A stretch of 64,000 bases of DNA from JAEUHM01 sp964538625. GTDB taxonomy: Bacteria; Verrucomicrobiota; Verrucomicrobiia; Verrucomicrobiales; Verrucomicrobiaceae. Under the pieces are notes generated by a model that worked only from the letters and a program-made list of their open reading frames with translations, was not told the origin of the DNA and searched no databases. Position 1 is the first letter of the stretch. Every line of letters starts with the position of its first letter. Location of the stretch: assembly GCA_964538625.1 (NCBI GenBank), contig CAZIGH010000003.1:62001-126000 (forward strand), read 5' to 3'. The position numbers were made by a program, and so were the translations under genes. This document shows positions 1-8,700 of the stretch, one piece after another.

Positions 1-287
1 CGTGGTGTCACGGTGATGTCGAAGGCTCCCGCGGTCTCTTCGCTGAGTGCGAGAGACTCTCTCAGCACTTGCCAGGTCCACGAATGAACGCGCAGTGGCG
101 CGATGTGTGCGCATTGATTGAGCCGCGAGACGTCGCTCTCGGGGTTATGAAACCCCATCATCTGCTGGATGCTGCGGATGAGCTGGAAGGCCTTGCCCGC
201 CTCCTTTTGCAAAGTGGTGTCGCTTCCGCTGCCGCCGAGGCTGATCTCGACGGACGTTCCGAGCAGAGGCTGGCAGCGGCGGAACAT
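1..287 (-). CDS. apbE: FAD:protein FMN transferase (ApbE), partial at left edge
   Basis: ApbE-family enzymes transfer FMN from FAD onto threonine residues of exported or membrane flavoproteins. The reverse strand reads without a stop from an ATG at 287 to the window edge (about 95 residues). It shows the family N-terminus: an LLGTSVEI segment, a helix, then SDVSRLNQ (usual SelSrLN) and GAFDITVTP near the cut end (usual GaFDiTvgP). The C-terminal part with the remaining FAD and Mg sites lies outside the window. It begins 11 bases after the ferritin stop codon on the same strand, so the two are probably co-transcribed. An in-frame TTG upstream could extend the start into the ferritin gene, but the ATG fits the family N-terminus well. 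The family call is firm; the target flavoprotein is unknown. Confidence 0.85.
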   Translation of the reverse strand, partial: MFRRCQPLLGTSVEISLGGSGSDTTLQKEAGKAFQLIRSIQQMMGFHNPESDVSRLNQCAHIAPLRVHSWTWQVLRESLALSEETAGAFDITVTP

Positions 288-297
288 TGCAGAATGG

Positions 298-807
298 TCA
301 GCGAGGCGGCGCTGATTCGCCAATCGCGTTTTGGGCGATGTAGTCTTCCACGAGCAGGATGCCTTCCTCACCGGCACGCTGGATGATGCGCAGGAGTTGC
401 TCCGCTACGGCAACTTCCTCCACCTGTTCGGTGATGAACCATTGCAGCATGTTGGCAGTGGCATGATCTCTCGCGGCGGTGGCTAGATCGTAGAGGTTGT
501 TGATGGATTCTGTGACGGCGATCTCGCTCTCCAGAGCGAGCTGCGCTGCGGCTTCTGCATTGGCGAAGTCCCAGGGGCTGGCGGCGATGGCCGGGATCTT
601 CACGCGGCCGCCGACATCCAGGATGAACTTCATGAAGCGGTGTGCGTGGGCACGCTCTTCGGTGGCTTGGTTCGAGTAGAAGCCTGCTAGACGAGGCAGT
701 GACTCCGCTGCGAAGTAGCTGGCGATGGAGTCGTACTTCAGCGAAGCGGCGAACTCCATGCCGACTTGTGCGTTGAGTGCATCGAGGACGTTGGAGGGCG
801 TGGGCAT
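298..807 (-). CDS. Ferritin (non-haem, FtnA type)
   Basis: A 169-residue four-helix iron-storage protein, the usual bacterial ferritin length. Ferroxidase ligands are visible at the expected spacing: Glu18 in the first helix, Glu51 and His54 in an EERAH motif, Glu95, and Glu127/Glu130-131 in TEQVEE. No bacterioferritin haem methionine is obvious, so this is FtnA-like rather than Bfr. It oxidises Fe(II) and stores Fe(III) in the cytoplasm. It lies just upstream of an ApbE-type flavinyltransferase on the same strand. The region upstream (808-1155) holds two inverted repeats that could be operators, which suggests regulated expression. Confidence 0.93.
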   Translation of the reverse strand: MPTPSNVLDALNAQVGMEFAASLKYDSIASYFAAESLPRLAGFYSNQATEERAHAHRFMKFILDVGGRVKIPAIAASPWDFANAEAAAQLALESEIAVTESINNLYDLATAARDHATANMLQWFITEQVEEVAVAEQLLRIIQRAGEEGILLVEDYIAQNAIGESAPPR

Positions 808-1018
808 GGCAGATTAGTGATGGATGGCGGTGGGCAGGGCGATCAGTATGGGAGTCACCGAGGTGCTCGAACGATCGTGTGCTCTACGCTGAGCAACCAT
901 GCCCGGTGCTTGGGAATCTGCAACGCTTGAGGCCGGGCGGCGCAAGGAAAGGCGGCGGAGCTTCAGACTGGCAAAGCGAGAGAACTTCTTTTCGGCGAGA
1001 TCATTCATAGGAGGACTG

Positions 1019-1043
1019 TTTGTTGAGAAGACATCTCAACAAA
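1019..1043. promoter_or_regulatory. Perfect 10-bp inverted repeat, candidate operator upstream of ferritin
   Basis: TTTGTTGAGA (1019-1028), a 5-base spacer, then its exact reverse complement (1034-1043). It lies about 210 bp upstream of the ferritin start on the reverse strand. No T-run follows on either strand, so a terminator is unlikely. The regulator is unknown. Confidence 0.5.
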
Positions 1044-1057
1044 GCCCAATGAGACGG

Positions 1058-1093
1058 TGTCGCAAGTAGTTTTTGAGAACTTGTCGCAAGTAG
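1058..1093. promoter_or_regulatory. 12-bp direct repeat with embedded dyad
   Basis: TGTCGCAAGTAG occurs at 1058-1069 and again at 1082-1093, a 24-bp period. The second copy is part of a dyad, ACTTG-TCG-CAAGT (1079-1091). Repeated half-sites of this kind look like binding sites for a dimeric repressor. No regulator gene is adjacent, so the assignment is open. Confidence 0.4.
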
Positions 1094-1127
1094 CAAGCAG
1101 GGACGAGCTCTGGTGCCGTTTTCTTCC

Positions 1128-1160
1128 AACCACGAATGGACACCAATAGACACGAATGGG
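1128..1160 (-). repeat. Interspersed TTCGTG/TCCATTCGTGGTT repeat, copy A
   Basis: Read on the reverse strand this is a run of three related 11-base units of the ATTCGTGTCC type, ending in TCCATTCGTGGTT. A near-copy on the forward strand is at 45401-45433. Both copies lie in non-coding DNA. I have an unverified recollection of similar tracts in other PVC and unrelated bacterial genomes. Its function is unknown. Confidence 0.7.
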
Positions 1161-1308
1161 TTTCGCGTTGGATGCGCATTGCCCCGAAATCGTTCCGGAT
1201 GCTGCGCGGCCCAAAGCATCGCATTCTGGCGAATGCGCCTACATCTCGCCCAAAGGTGACGGGCTGAGGACAGCCGCGTCTTACCGTTGGGCCATCATCA
1301 AGAAAGTC

Positions 1309-1968
1309 CTACTCCGCCTTCAGTTCCTTGATGCGGAGGTTACGGAACTTGTAGGTGGCACCTTTTTCTCCGTGGTGCTGAATGCCGATGGGGCCGCTGG
1401 CATCCATGTCGTCTTCGATGTCGGTGGTGACGACGCCGTTGACTTCGATTTTGATTTTGTTGCCCATGCAGGTGATGCGGTAGGTGTTCCAGTCGTTGCG
1501 CTTGAAAGCTTCACCGGCTCGAGCACGGAATGCCTCCTCGCTCTCCTTGTTGCCTTTGATGGGGCTGATGAACCACATGCGACGGCCTTCGTCATACAGA
1601 CCGCCGGACCATTTGCGCGTTTCATCTCCATCCACTTCGGCCTGGTAGCCGAAGACTTTGTTCTTCTCCACGTGGCCGCGGAAGATGAAACCACTGTTGG
1701 CCTTGCCGGGAGGAAGGAGGATGTCGGCCTCGAAGATGAAGTCCGAGTAGGACTTGTCGGTGACGACGAAGAACTTCTTTTCGCCGGTGAGATGGATTTC
1801 TCCATCCTTCACTTCGATGGTGCCCCAGTCGTAGGGATTGGACCAGCCGGTCATGGTTTTGCCATCGAAGAGGGACACGAAGCCGTCGGAAGCGGGTTTC
1901 TCTTCGGCGGGAAGGGTGATGAGCGCCGCGAGGCACAATGGGGCAAGGATGAGACGAAGACGATTCAT
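1309..1968 (-). CDS. DUF1080 family protein (3-keto-disaccharide hydrolase-like), secreted
   Basis: 219 residues with an N-terminal signal peptide (MNRLRLILAPLCLAALITL) followed by the start of the domain, FVSLFDGKTMTGW, which is typical of DUF1080 (PF06439). The fold is a concanavalin-like beta sandwich; some members hydrolyse 3-keto-glucosides. The conserved SGFIFRG strand and the C-terminal KFRNLRIKEL strand are present, so the domain is complete. It probably acts in the periplasm or outside the cell on modified sugars. It is divergent from a PilZ-like gene. The substrate cannot be read from sequence. Confidence 0.9.
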   Translation of the reverse strand: MNRLRLILAPLCLAALITLPAEEKPASDGFVSLFDGKTMTGWSNPYDWGTIEVKDGEIHLTGEKKFFVVTDKSYSDFIFEADILLPPGKANSGFIFRGHVEKNKVFGYQAEVDGDETRKWSGGLYDEGRRMWFISPIKGNKESEEAFRARAGEAFKRNDWNTYRITCMGNKIKIEVNGVVTTDIEDDMDASGPIGIQHHGEKGATYKFRNLRIKELKAE

Positions 1969-2130
1969 GGAGCGGCACAGTTTGTGCGTAGTTCGGCGGA
2001 TGGGAAGCGGGATTTTTGTTCCATTTCACTCCAGGCGCAGCGTTTGACATGCCGCGAATGGGGGGCAGGGTTCGCGGTCGTTTCTGCGGAAACGAGGCGC
2101 GGATCACAACAAGTCGTCACGAGCAATACT

Positions 2131-2520
2131 ATGGCTGCGAAACGTCGAGTGCAGAAACGTGGGGCCCTATCACCGGTAGCGGGCACAGGGGGTGTGCAGA
2201 GTGTGGTGGTGGTGCTTGGGGTCTCTGAGGCTGGGGTGGTGTTCTGGTCCCGGCAGGCTTTTGCCGTGGCGGATGAGCTGCGGGTGACGCTGAGCCTGGA
2301 GGGCCTGCCGAAGCGTTGCGCGCAGCGCTTTGCGACTGAGGGTGGCTGGGCTTGTGTGAGGGGTTTTGTGGTGGACTGCACGCCGAAGCGCAATGCGGAT
2401 GGCAGTGTGGGCTACGAGGTCTCGCTCGTCTTCGAGCCAGGCATGGAAGGTGCCGTGCCCACGCCACGCACTGCCTGGCTCAGAGTGCCGGGGACGAACC
2501 GGACCCTGAGCTGGAGCTGA
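2131..2520 (+). CDS. Small PilZ-like domain protein
   Basis: 129 residues from an ATG at 2131. The order SEAGVVFWS, then a beta-rich stretch with DELRVTLSL, then VRGFVVDCTPKR and GYEVSLVFEP follows the usual PilZ barrel pattern (SxxGhxh, RVRGxVV, YxVGVxF). The N-terminal RxxxR and DxSxxG c-di-GMP motifs are only partly matched (KRRVQKR, then VSEAG), so nucleotide binding is uncertain. The long open frame running back to 1156 is antisense to DUF1080 and is not used here. No clear ribosome-binding site precedes the ATG. Confidence 0.6.
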   Translation: MAAKRRVQKRGALSPVAGTGGVQSVVVVLGVSEAGVVFWSRQAFAVADELRVTLSLEGLPKRCAQRFATEGGWACVRGFVVDCTPKRNADGSVGYEVSLVFEPGMEGAVPTPRTAWLRVPGTNRTLSWS

Positions 2521-2555
2521 AGTGGGGCTGGCTACTTGAGCGCAGACGGGTGATG

Positions 2556-3479
2556 TCAGAGCCCAAACTTGGCATCCATTTCGGAAGCGATGCGGGTGAG
2601 CTGGGCTTCATCCCCGCCGCCTACTTCCGCAGCCAGCCAGCCGTGGAAGTTGATCTCCAGGAGCGCTTTGCGCACGTCTTCGTAGTCGATGTCTCCGGCA
2701 CCGATTTCGGCGAACTTGCCCTCCGCTCGGGAGAAGCCCTTGACGTCGAGCTTGCGCACACGGGCACCGAGCTGGCGGATCCAGTCTCCCATGCTGCCGT
2801 ATTTCCAGTGGTTGCCGATGTCGAAGTGCATGCCGACCCAGGGGGAGTTGAACTCATCCACGTACTTCACCCACTTGTCCGCTGTCTGGGTGTGGTCGCC
2901 GTCATGGTCATAGAGGAACTTGTTCCATACGTTTTCGAAGAGAATGCTCACTCCGAGTTCGGCGGCGAGGGGAATGGCAGGCCGGATGTTCTCCACGGAG
3001 CGTTTCCAGATTTCTTCCTCCGCGCCATCATCTCCGTGGCCTACGACCAGGAGCACGCTGTGCCCGCCGACGGCCCGTGTGTCTCGCAGGGCGGTCATCA
3101 GGTCCTCTAGAGCCTGTCTGCGCGTCTCGGCATCCGGGCTGGTGTGGCGTATCTTCCAGTGCGTTCCGCAAACAGTGCCATCCACGGGCAGGCCGGACTG
3201 GGCGATGGCGTCTTTGGTCTCTTCCACATCCATTCCGGGTGCGTTCATCTCCACGCCTTGGAACCCGGCACGCTTGGTAGCGGCGAACTTCTCGGCTAGC
3301 GTGCCCTCAACTTTGATCATGCCGATTTTCAGTGTTTTCCAAAGCCTGCCCTTGAGCGCGTGTGGGATGCTGGGGTCAGCAAGTGCGGCCTGCCAGGCGG
3401 GCAGGGCTGCACTGGCGGTGAGGAGCGAGGCGCTGCGAAGGAAATCCCGGCGGAGAAGTGGAGTGGCTGGAGTGGGCAT
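2556..3479 (-). CDS. Sugar phosphate isomerase/epimerase-like TIM-barrel protein, Tat-exported
   Basis: 307 residues from the ATG at 3479 (a TTG at 3494 would add five). A twin-arginine signal (LLRRDFLRSASLLTASAALPA) suggests export in folded form. The mature part resembles the xylose isomerase-like TIM barrel (AP_endonuc_2): KRAGFQGVEMNAPG, then LLVVGHGD, ILFENVW, VGMHFDIGNHW and VRKLDVKGF, with the acidic and His residues expected for a metal site (Glu, Asp-His, Asp). Exported proteins of this kind are common in Verrucomicrobiota and Planctomycetes beside oxidoreductases and DUF1080 proteins. The substrate is unknown. Confidence 0.87.
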   Translation of the reverse strand: MPTPATPLLRRDFLRSASLLTASAALPAWQAALADPSIPHALKGRLWKTLKIGMIKVEGTLAEKFAATKRAGFQGVEMNAPGMDVEETKDAIAQSGLPVDGTVCGTHWKIRHTSPDAETRRQALEDLMTALRDTRAVGGHSVLLVVGHGDDGAEEEIWKRSVENIRPAIPLAAELGVSILFENVWNKFLYDHDGDHTQTADKWVKYVDEFNSPWVGMHFDIGNHWKYGSMGDWIRQLGARVRKLDVKGFSRAEGKFAEIGAGDIDYEDVRKALLEINFHGWLAAEVGGGDEAQLTRIASEMDAKFGL

Positions 3480-3537
3480 GGCGGAGAGCACCAACGTGGC
3501 GAGATGCGGTGCCTTTTCACCTGCTAATGATGCCCTT

Positions 3538-3554
3538 GACCTACGACGTAGGTC
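3538..3554. promoter_or_regulatory. 17-bp palindrome, candidate operator
   Basis: GACCTACG-A-CGTAGGTC is a perfect 8-bp inverted repeat about a single base. It lies between the divergent isomerase start (3479) and the start of the exported protein at 3569, where a repressor could control one or both genes. The core resembles dyads bound by winged-helix repressors, but I cannot name one. Confidence 0.5.
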
Positions 3555-3568
3555 ATCGACCCTGGGTC

Positions 3569-4369
3569 ATGACTCGTTTCTTGCTGCACCTCTTGTTGGC
3601 AGGCACAGCCCACACCGCAGAACCGGCGTTCTTTTTGGAAATGCCCTGGCGTTATCTCCTCGGTGCTCAGCAAGATGGCACGTGGTTCACCAGCGAACAG
3701 ACCGGAAAGAACTTCAACCGTGCTCGCAACTACCAGCTCTACACCCTGGAGGGCAAAACGGGCGTGGCCAAGGCTGGCAAGGCGGAGGCGGACGTGGATG
3801 TGTGCCCGGATGTGTGGCTGGTTCCCATCTCTCCGGAGCCGGATCCGGATGCACGATCCATCGGCGTAAACGCACCGTGGGATCCGCAGCCTCGCATCGC
3901 CCGAAAAGGAGCACTCACGGTGGAGGCTTACCTGAAATCCACCAGCGAGCTGCTGGCGGCCAATGGGCTTGGCAAAAGCAGGCCTAAGCTGACCCAGCAT
4001 CTGCGCATTGACCTCGACCATGACGGCGAGGACGAGGTGCTCATCGCTGCCGAACTCTATCAGTTGCGGGAGGAGGGGGGGTTTGTGCCAGTACGCACCA
4101 AGGCGGGCGACTACTCCGCAGTCTATCTGCGACGCCTTGTCGAAGGCAAAGTGAGGACACAGCTGCTGGTGGGGGACTTCTACCCGAAACCTGAAGAGTT
4201 CAACCTAGCTTGGTCCCATCAAGTCACCGGTCTGCTCGACCTGGATGGCGACGGCACCCTAGAGATCATCATCCAAAGTGCCTACTACGAAGGGGCGACC
4301 ACGACGGTTTGGAAACTAGGCAAGCAAGGAGACTGCGTGAAAGTGCTGGAACTGGCCTGCGGCGTGTAA
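3569..4369 (+). CDS. Exported protein with two FG-GAP/VCBS-like calcium loops
   Basis: 266 residues from the ATG at 3569, which starts a signal peptide (MTRFLLHLLLAGTAHTAEP). The upstream in-frame ATG at 3458 would put 37 unlikely residues before it and overlap the divergent gene. Two Asp-rich loops, DLDHDGEDEVLI and DLDGDGTLEIII, match FG-GAP/VCBS calcium-binding repeats and probably mark two beta-propeller-like blades. No catalytic motif is seen. It is probably periplasmic. Family unknown; the loops are the only specific clue. Confidence 0.72.
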   Translation: MTRFLLHLLLAGTAHTAEPAFFLEMPWRYLLGAQQDGTWFTSEQTGKNFNRARNYQLYTLEGKTGVAKAGKAEADVDVCPDVWLVPISPEPDPDARSIGVNAPWDPQPRIARKGALTVEAYLKSTSELLAANGLGKSRPKLTQHLRIDLDHDGEDEVLIAAELYQLREEGGFVPVRTKAGDYSAVYLRRLVEGKVRTQLLVGDFYPKPEEFNLAWSHQVTGLLDLDGDGTLEIIIQSAYYEGATTTVWKLGKQGDCVKVLELACGV

Positions 4370-4455
4370 GGCCCGCTGAGAACTGCGTGTCGGCACTCAG
4401 GGCATGCCCAATGCGCTACACCACACGCCTCCACGCTGTGCAGTGGATCATGCGC

Positions 4456-4797
4456 TCAGCCCCTCGTCCGGTCGATGGACCTCGCCTTCAGATAACTCAG
4501 CAAACAGGCGATCATCACTGAACCCAGCAGCACCCCTGTTCCGAGCATGACGTAGTGGTCAGGTCGGCGAATCCAACCGTAGATACCAGAGACAAATATC
4601 GGCACCGTGGAGAGTAAAAGCATCCAGCCGCCGAAGCGGTTGATGGCATACCAAGCCTCGTTCGACTTGAAGGATTGTGGGAAACGAACGCCGTAGTACG
4701 AGTTCATGGGCACCTTCTGCAGGATGAGCGGCACGCTCAGCGCGGCGAGAAGGAACGCGATTCCCAGATGGATCAGGGCCAGGGTTTCAGGATTCAT
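4456..4797 (-). CDS. SdpI family membrane protein
   Basis: 113 residues with three hydrophobic segments (about 5-25, 57-75, 83-104). The family signature YYGVRFPQSFKSNEAW followed by NRFGGWML matches the SdpI/YhfL group (PF13630), named for the Bacillus immunity protein to the SdpC toxin. Most members outside Bacillus have no known role. There is no SdpC-like toxin gene nearby. Convergent with the FG-GAP-like gene and divergent from the esterase at 4945. Confidence 0.8.
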   Translation of the reverse strand: MNPETLALIHLGIAFLLAALSVPLILQKVPMNSYYGVRFPQSFKSNEAWYAINRFGGWMLLLSTVPIFVSGIYGWIRRPDHYVMLGTGVLLGSVMIACLLSYLKARSIDRTRG

Positions 4798-4944
4798 AGG
4801 ATGGGGGAGGGCAGGACAGAGCGCGCGGACGAAGCATAAGCGGCTCGCCCACCATCGACAACACCAAGACCGAAACCCGAGCCGAGGTTTTGCCCTGTGA
4901 ACAAAGCATTTGTCCTTTTGCGCAGGGAGTGATGAAATCCCCTC

Positions 4945-5658
4945 ATGAAAGCGCTCGCCGCCTCGCTCACAATCCTCCTCGCCACCTCCGCCGCAGCTTC
5001 AGACCCTCAAACCGAGGAGCGCCTCACCGCTGTGGTGCCCGTTCGCGTGGACTATGGCTACCTGCTCTCCAAACCAGACGGCTACGAAGGGGACAAGACC
5101 AAAAAGTGGCCGCTGCTCGTCTTCCTGCACGGCGCAGGCGAGCGCGGCGACAACTTGAATGCCCTGAAGCGGCATGGCCCGCCGAAGCTCATCGCGGAGG
5201 GCAGAAAGTTTCCTGCCATCGTCGTCAGTCCACAGTGCCCCAGCGGCCAAGTTTGGAATCCCCACGGCATCAAGGCACTCGTGGACAAAGTGTCCTCCAC
5301 GCATCGCATCGACCCCGCGCGCATCTACCTCACGGGCCTCAGCATGGGTGGGTTCGGCACCTGGGAGACCGCCACGGAGTACCCGGACACCTTTGCCGCG
5401 ATCATACCCATCTGCGGCGGTGGCGGCATTCGCATCCTCGCCCTGGAGCGCGTGAAGCACCTGCCTCAGTGGATCTTTCACGGCGCGAAGGACAGCGTAG
5501 TGCCCGCCAAGTTCTCGCAGGACATGTTCAATGTGCTGAAAAAACTCGGCGCACCGGTGCAGCTGGAAATCTATCCAAACGCCGACCACGACTCCTGGAC
5601 AGCCACCTACGCCAACGATGCCGTGTGGGAATGGCTTTTTGCGCAGCAGAAAAAATGA
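4945..5658 (+). CDS. Secreted alpha/beta-hydrolase (esterase/feruloyl esterase-like)
   Basis: 237 residues with a signal peptide (MKALAASLTILLATSAAAS). The alpha/beta hydrolase triad is visible: Ser133 in GLSMGG, Asp183 in HGAKDSVVP and His215 in NADHDSW. The oxyanion region is LVFLHGAGERGDN. The layout matches the phospholipase/carboxylesterase and prolyl-oligopeptidase-like esterases often found with polysaccharide degradation genes in this phylum. It probably removes acyl groups from polymers in the periplasm, but that substrate is an inference. Confidence 0.88.
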   Translation: MKALAASLTILLATSAAASDPQTEERLTAVVPVRVDYGYLLSKPDGYEGDKTKKWPLLVFLHGAGERGDNLNALKRHGPPKLIAEGRKFPAIVVSPQCPSGQVWNPHGIKALVDKVSSTHRIDPARIYLTGLSMGGFGTWETATEYPDTFAAIIPICGGGGIRILALERVKHLPQWIFHGAKDSVVPAKFSQDMFNVLKKLGAPVQLEIYPNADHDSWTATYANDAVWEWLFAQQKK

Positions 5659-5762
5659 ACGTTTTTTCGACGCGAAGTTTTCTTCGCAGAAGTTGCCACG
5701 GGGCCTGCTTCTGTGTAGAGAGTTGATCCCTTTGGCCCGGTGGCCGAGGGGAGCGACTTCTC

Positions 5763-8700
5763 ATGGCTGATCTCACCACCGCACTTCCCGCTCTGCTTCA
5801 GAGTTTCGGCGACGCCCTGCGCCGGGAGGCGGAGCGTCTCGCAGAAGACGGAGCAGTAGTGACACTGGATCTGGATGAAGAAGGGCTGGAAAGCGAAGTG
5901 ATCTTGGACTCCACGACCGCGCATGTGCGCTGGGAGATGAGGGACGGGCGCTGGCAGGGCAGCGCCAAAGTGGAGGACCCAGACCTTCATGAGCTGGCCT
6001 GCTGCCTGGCCCTGGTGGGATTGAAGAGGCTGTCCACGGCCGAGGATGAAGCGGCTGTCAGCCTGCCCATAGAGACCTTTCAGACCATACTGGAGAGACT
6101 GCACGCCAGGCGTCTGACGCCAGACGAAGAGTCTTACCTGCAAAAGATAGAGAAACGCTACGAGCGCTGGAAGAAGTCTGGCGAACTCTTTGACCAGGAT
6201 CTCGTGCGGCTGCATCCCAAGTGGAGTATCCAGAGCGCGGAGCCACTGGAACTCTGGGCTGAGCCGCCGGCCACGACTCAGGAGTTCTGGAACTACATCG
6301 CGCTTGCCTTCCAGGAGCGCAATCTGCCTTACCCCGTCTTTCTGCGTCCGGGCACCGACGTTCAGGCCACCCGCGCCAAGCTCAAGTCCTGGCGCCAGAG
6401 CCGCACCATTCCGCAGTGGGTGCAGCGCATCCGCAAGTTCGCCACCCAGACGGAGGAAACCGCTTCCTCACCGCGCCTGTTAAAAGACGTGCGCCTTCTC
6501 ATCACCACATACGATGCGAAGTTGCAGATCATGGATGGTGACGACGGCTTCCACCACGTCCACGCGACGCAGATTGACGGCATCAAGCGCGACCACGCAC
6601 GCGGTCATCTGAGACTTGAGCCGGCAGCCGAGCTTCTGCTTGTGGCCTGTCTCTTGCAAATGCAGCACTCAGAGATGGACAGCTTCAAGCTCGAGCTGGA
6701 GCGCCACGCCACCTGGCTGGGAACGCTCTTCCAGCAGCCAGCCCTCCATTCACGGCTCGTCACATTGGATGAAACACCGTTTGTCATCGAGCCAGAGCCG
6801 CTGCGCTGGACCGCACGCGATGGTGCAGACGAGACGCTCGCAGAGCTTCGCCTGCTGCAGGCAGACGGCACACCTGCTCCCATGCCGCTGCGGGTGCTGC
6901 CCGGTGCGCAAACGCTTTATCTCTCCGCAGACGCACTGTTCAAGGGGCCGCTGTGGTTTGGCGACGAAACCCTAGTGGAAGGCGTGGTGGAGATTCCCAC
7001 CCAGGCACTCAGTTCCTCAGACGGCATCGCTTTCCTTCAACGTCTGGAGGCTCCGCTCCCAAAGTCCCTAGCGGAGAGAATCCGCCACGAAGCACTTCAC
7101 ATTGAAATCAAGGCAGAGTGCGCACGCTCCGCCGCCAGTGCGAGCACCCAATACGCGCACTTCACCGTTATGGCGAAGTCACCTGACGGACGTTACACCG
7201 AGCGCCTGCGCAACCACACCTGGGTCATCGAAGACGATCCCAAGAGGCACGACGGCACCATCATCTGCCGGGACCGCACCGCGCTGGAACCTGTGCGAGA
7301 CTACCTGCGCGAGATCCGCGCCAACTACGATGACGACTTGGGTGCCTTCCGCGTACGGATGACGCGCTCCTTCCCCGAGAACTTCCACGAATGGGCGACG
7401 CGCATCTCAAAGACAGTGGACTTTCAAGCGGATGAGACGCTGGGCAGCATCCTCGCAGACCCGCTCATCGCCCGCGTGCGTCTGGAAGCAGCCCAGAGTG
7501 AGTCCATCGACTGGTTTGATCTCAAGGTCATCTTCGACATTGAAGGTGTAGAACTGAAGCCTGCGGAGATTCGCAAGCTGCTCGCAGCAAACGGCGGGTT
7601 CGTTCGCCTGGCAGACGGCTCATGGCGACGAGTCAAAATAGAACTCTCCGAAGAGCAGCAGGAGATGGTGGACCAGCTCGGCATTGACCTCAATGATCTC
7701 AATGACGAAGCCCACCGCCTGCACTGGCGTCATCTCGTGGGAGACAAGGGTGCCGCTCTACTCAGCGCCAAGGCGTGGCAGCAGCTCCAGCAAAAGCTGG
7801 CCAATGTGCAGCTCCACGAAAAGCCACCCGTGCCCGACGCCCTGGCCCTCACGCTGCGCTCCTACCAGATCGACGGCTTCCACTTCCTCTCCTATCTCAC
7901 CACCAACGGCTTCGGCGGCATCCTGGCAGATGACATGGGCCTTGGGAAAACCGTGCAGACCATCTCATGGGTGCTCTGGCTTCGCAGTCGTGTCACTGGC
8001 ATCATCCCGCCCACCATCGTCGTCTGCCCAAAGTCCGTGCTGGATGTCTGGGCGGTGGAGCTGAACAAAGCCGCCCCCGGCCTGCGCGTCCAAGTGTTGC
8101 ATGACAAGGATGAGCTAGATCTCCGCCGCGTCCTCTCAGACCTCGACGTGCTCGTGCTCAACTACGCCCAGCTCCGCAGCTGCATCGAAGTGCTCAGCAC
8201 GGTCACTTGGCTTGCCGCCATTCTGGATGAAGGACAGCAGATCAAGAACCCAGACAGCAAAGCGGCCAAAGCGGCGCGTGAACTCAAAGCCCACAACCGC
8301 CTCGTGCTTACCGGCACCCCGCTTGAGAACCGCCTTCTTGACCTGTGGAGCCTCATGTCCTTCGCCACACCCGGTGCACTGGGTGACCGCAGTTACTTCC
8401 ACAAGCACTTTGACCGCCGCAAGGACGAGCGCGCCTCACAACGCCTCTCCGCGCGGCTGCGCCCCTTCATCCTGCGCCGCACCAAGGGCCAAGTGGCCAA
8501 GGAACTGCCCGCACGCACCGAGGAAAACATGCTCTGCGAAATGAGTGGCATCCAGGAGCAGATGTACCGGGATGAACTCGCCCGCGCCCAGCAGATGGTG
8601 CTCAGCACAGCGGGCCTGGATCTGCTCAACCGCCGCCGCTTCGCCATCCTGCAGGCCCTCACCCGCCTCCGCCAGGTCTGCTGTCATCCCGGACTCATCA

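Larger units (their letters stand above)
808..1308. other. 500-bp gap without a confident gene
   Basis: Between the ferritin start and the DUF1080 stop no convincing coding sequence is seen. A 64-codon reverse ORF (814-1008, starting ATG at 1008 and ending 6 bases before the ferritin ATG) is very basic and low in complexity and resembles no family I know. It could be a leader peptide but is more likely chance. The gap contains two dyad sequences and one copy of an interspersed repeat, listed separately. The rest (about 1161-1308) shows nothing I can name. Confidence 0.5.

Noticed and set aside
814..1008. A 64-codon reverse ORF just before ferritin.
   Set aside because: Basic, low-complexity sequence without a family or a good ribosome-binding site; kept only as a remark on the gap.
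1156..2520. A 454-codon forward open frame.
   Set aside because: Its first 800 bases are antisense to the DUF1080 gene, which has a signal peptide and family motifs. Only the last 129 codons look coding and were kept.
4456..4797. SdpI as immunity protein of a toxin system.
   Set aside because: No SdpC- or SdpAB-like gene is adjacent; the family is broad and mostly without toxin partners.
5659..5762. GCGAAG-TTTT-CTTCGC hairpin after the esterase as a terminator.
   Set aside because: A short stem without a following T-run; too weak to call.
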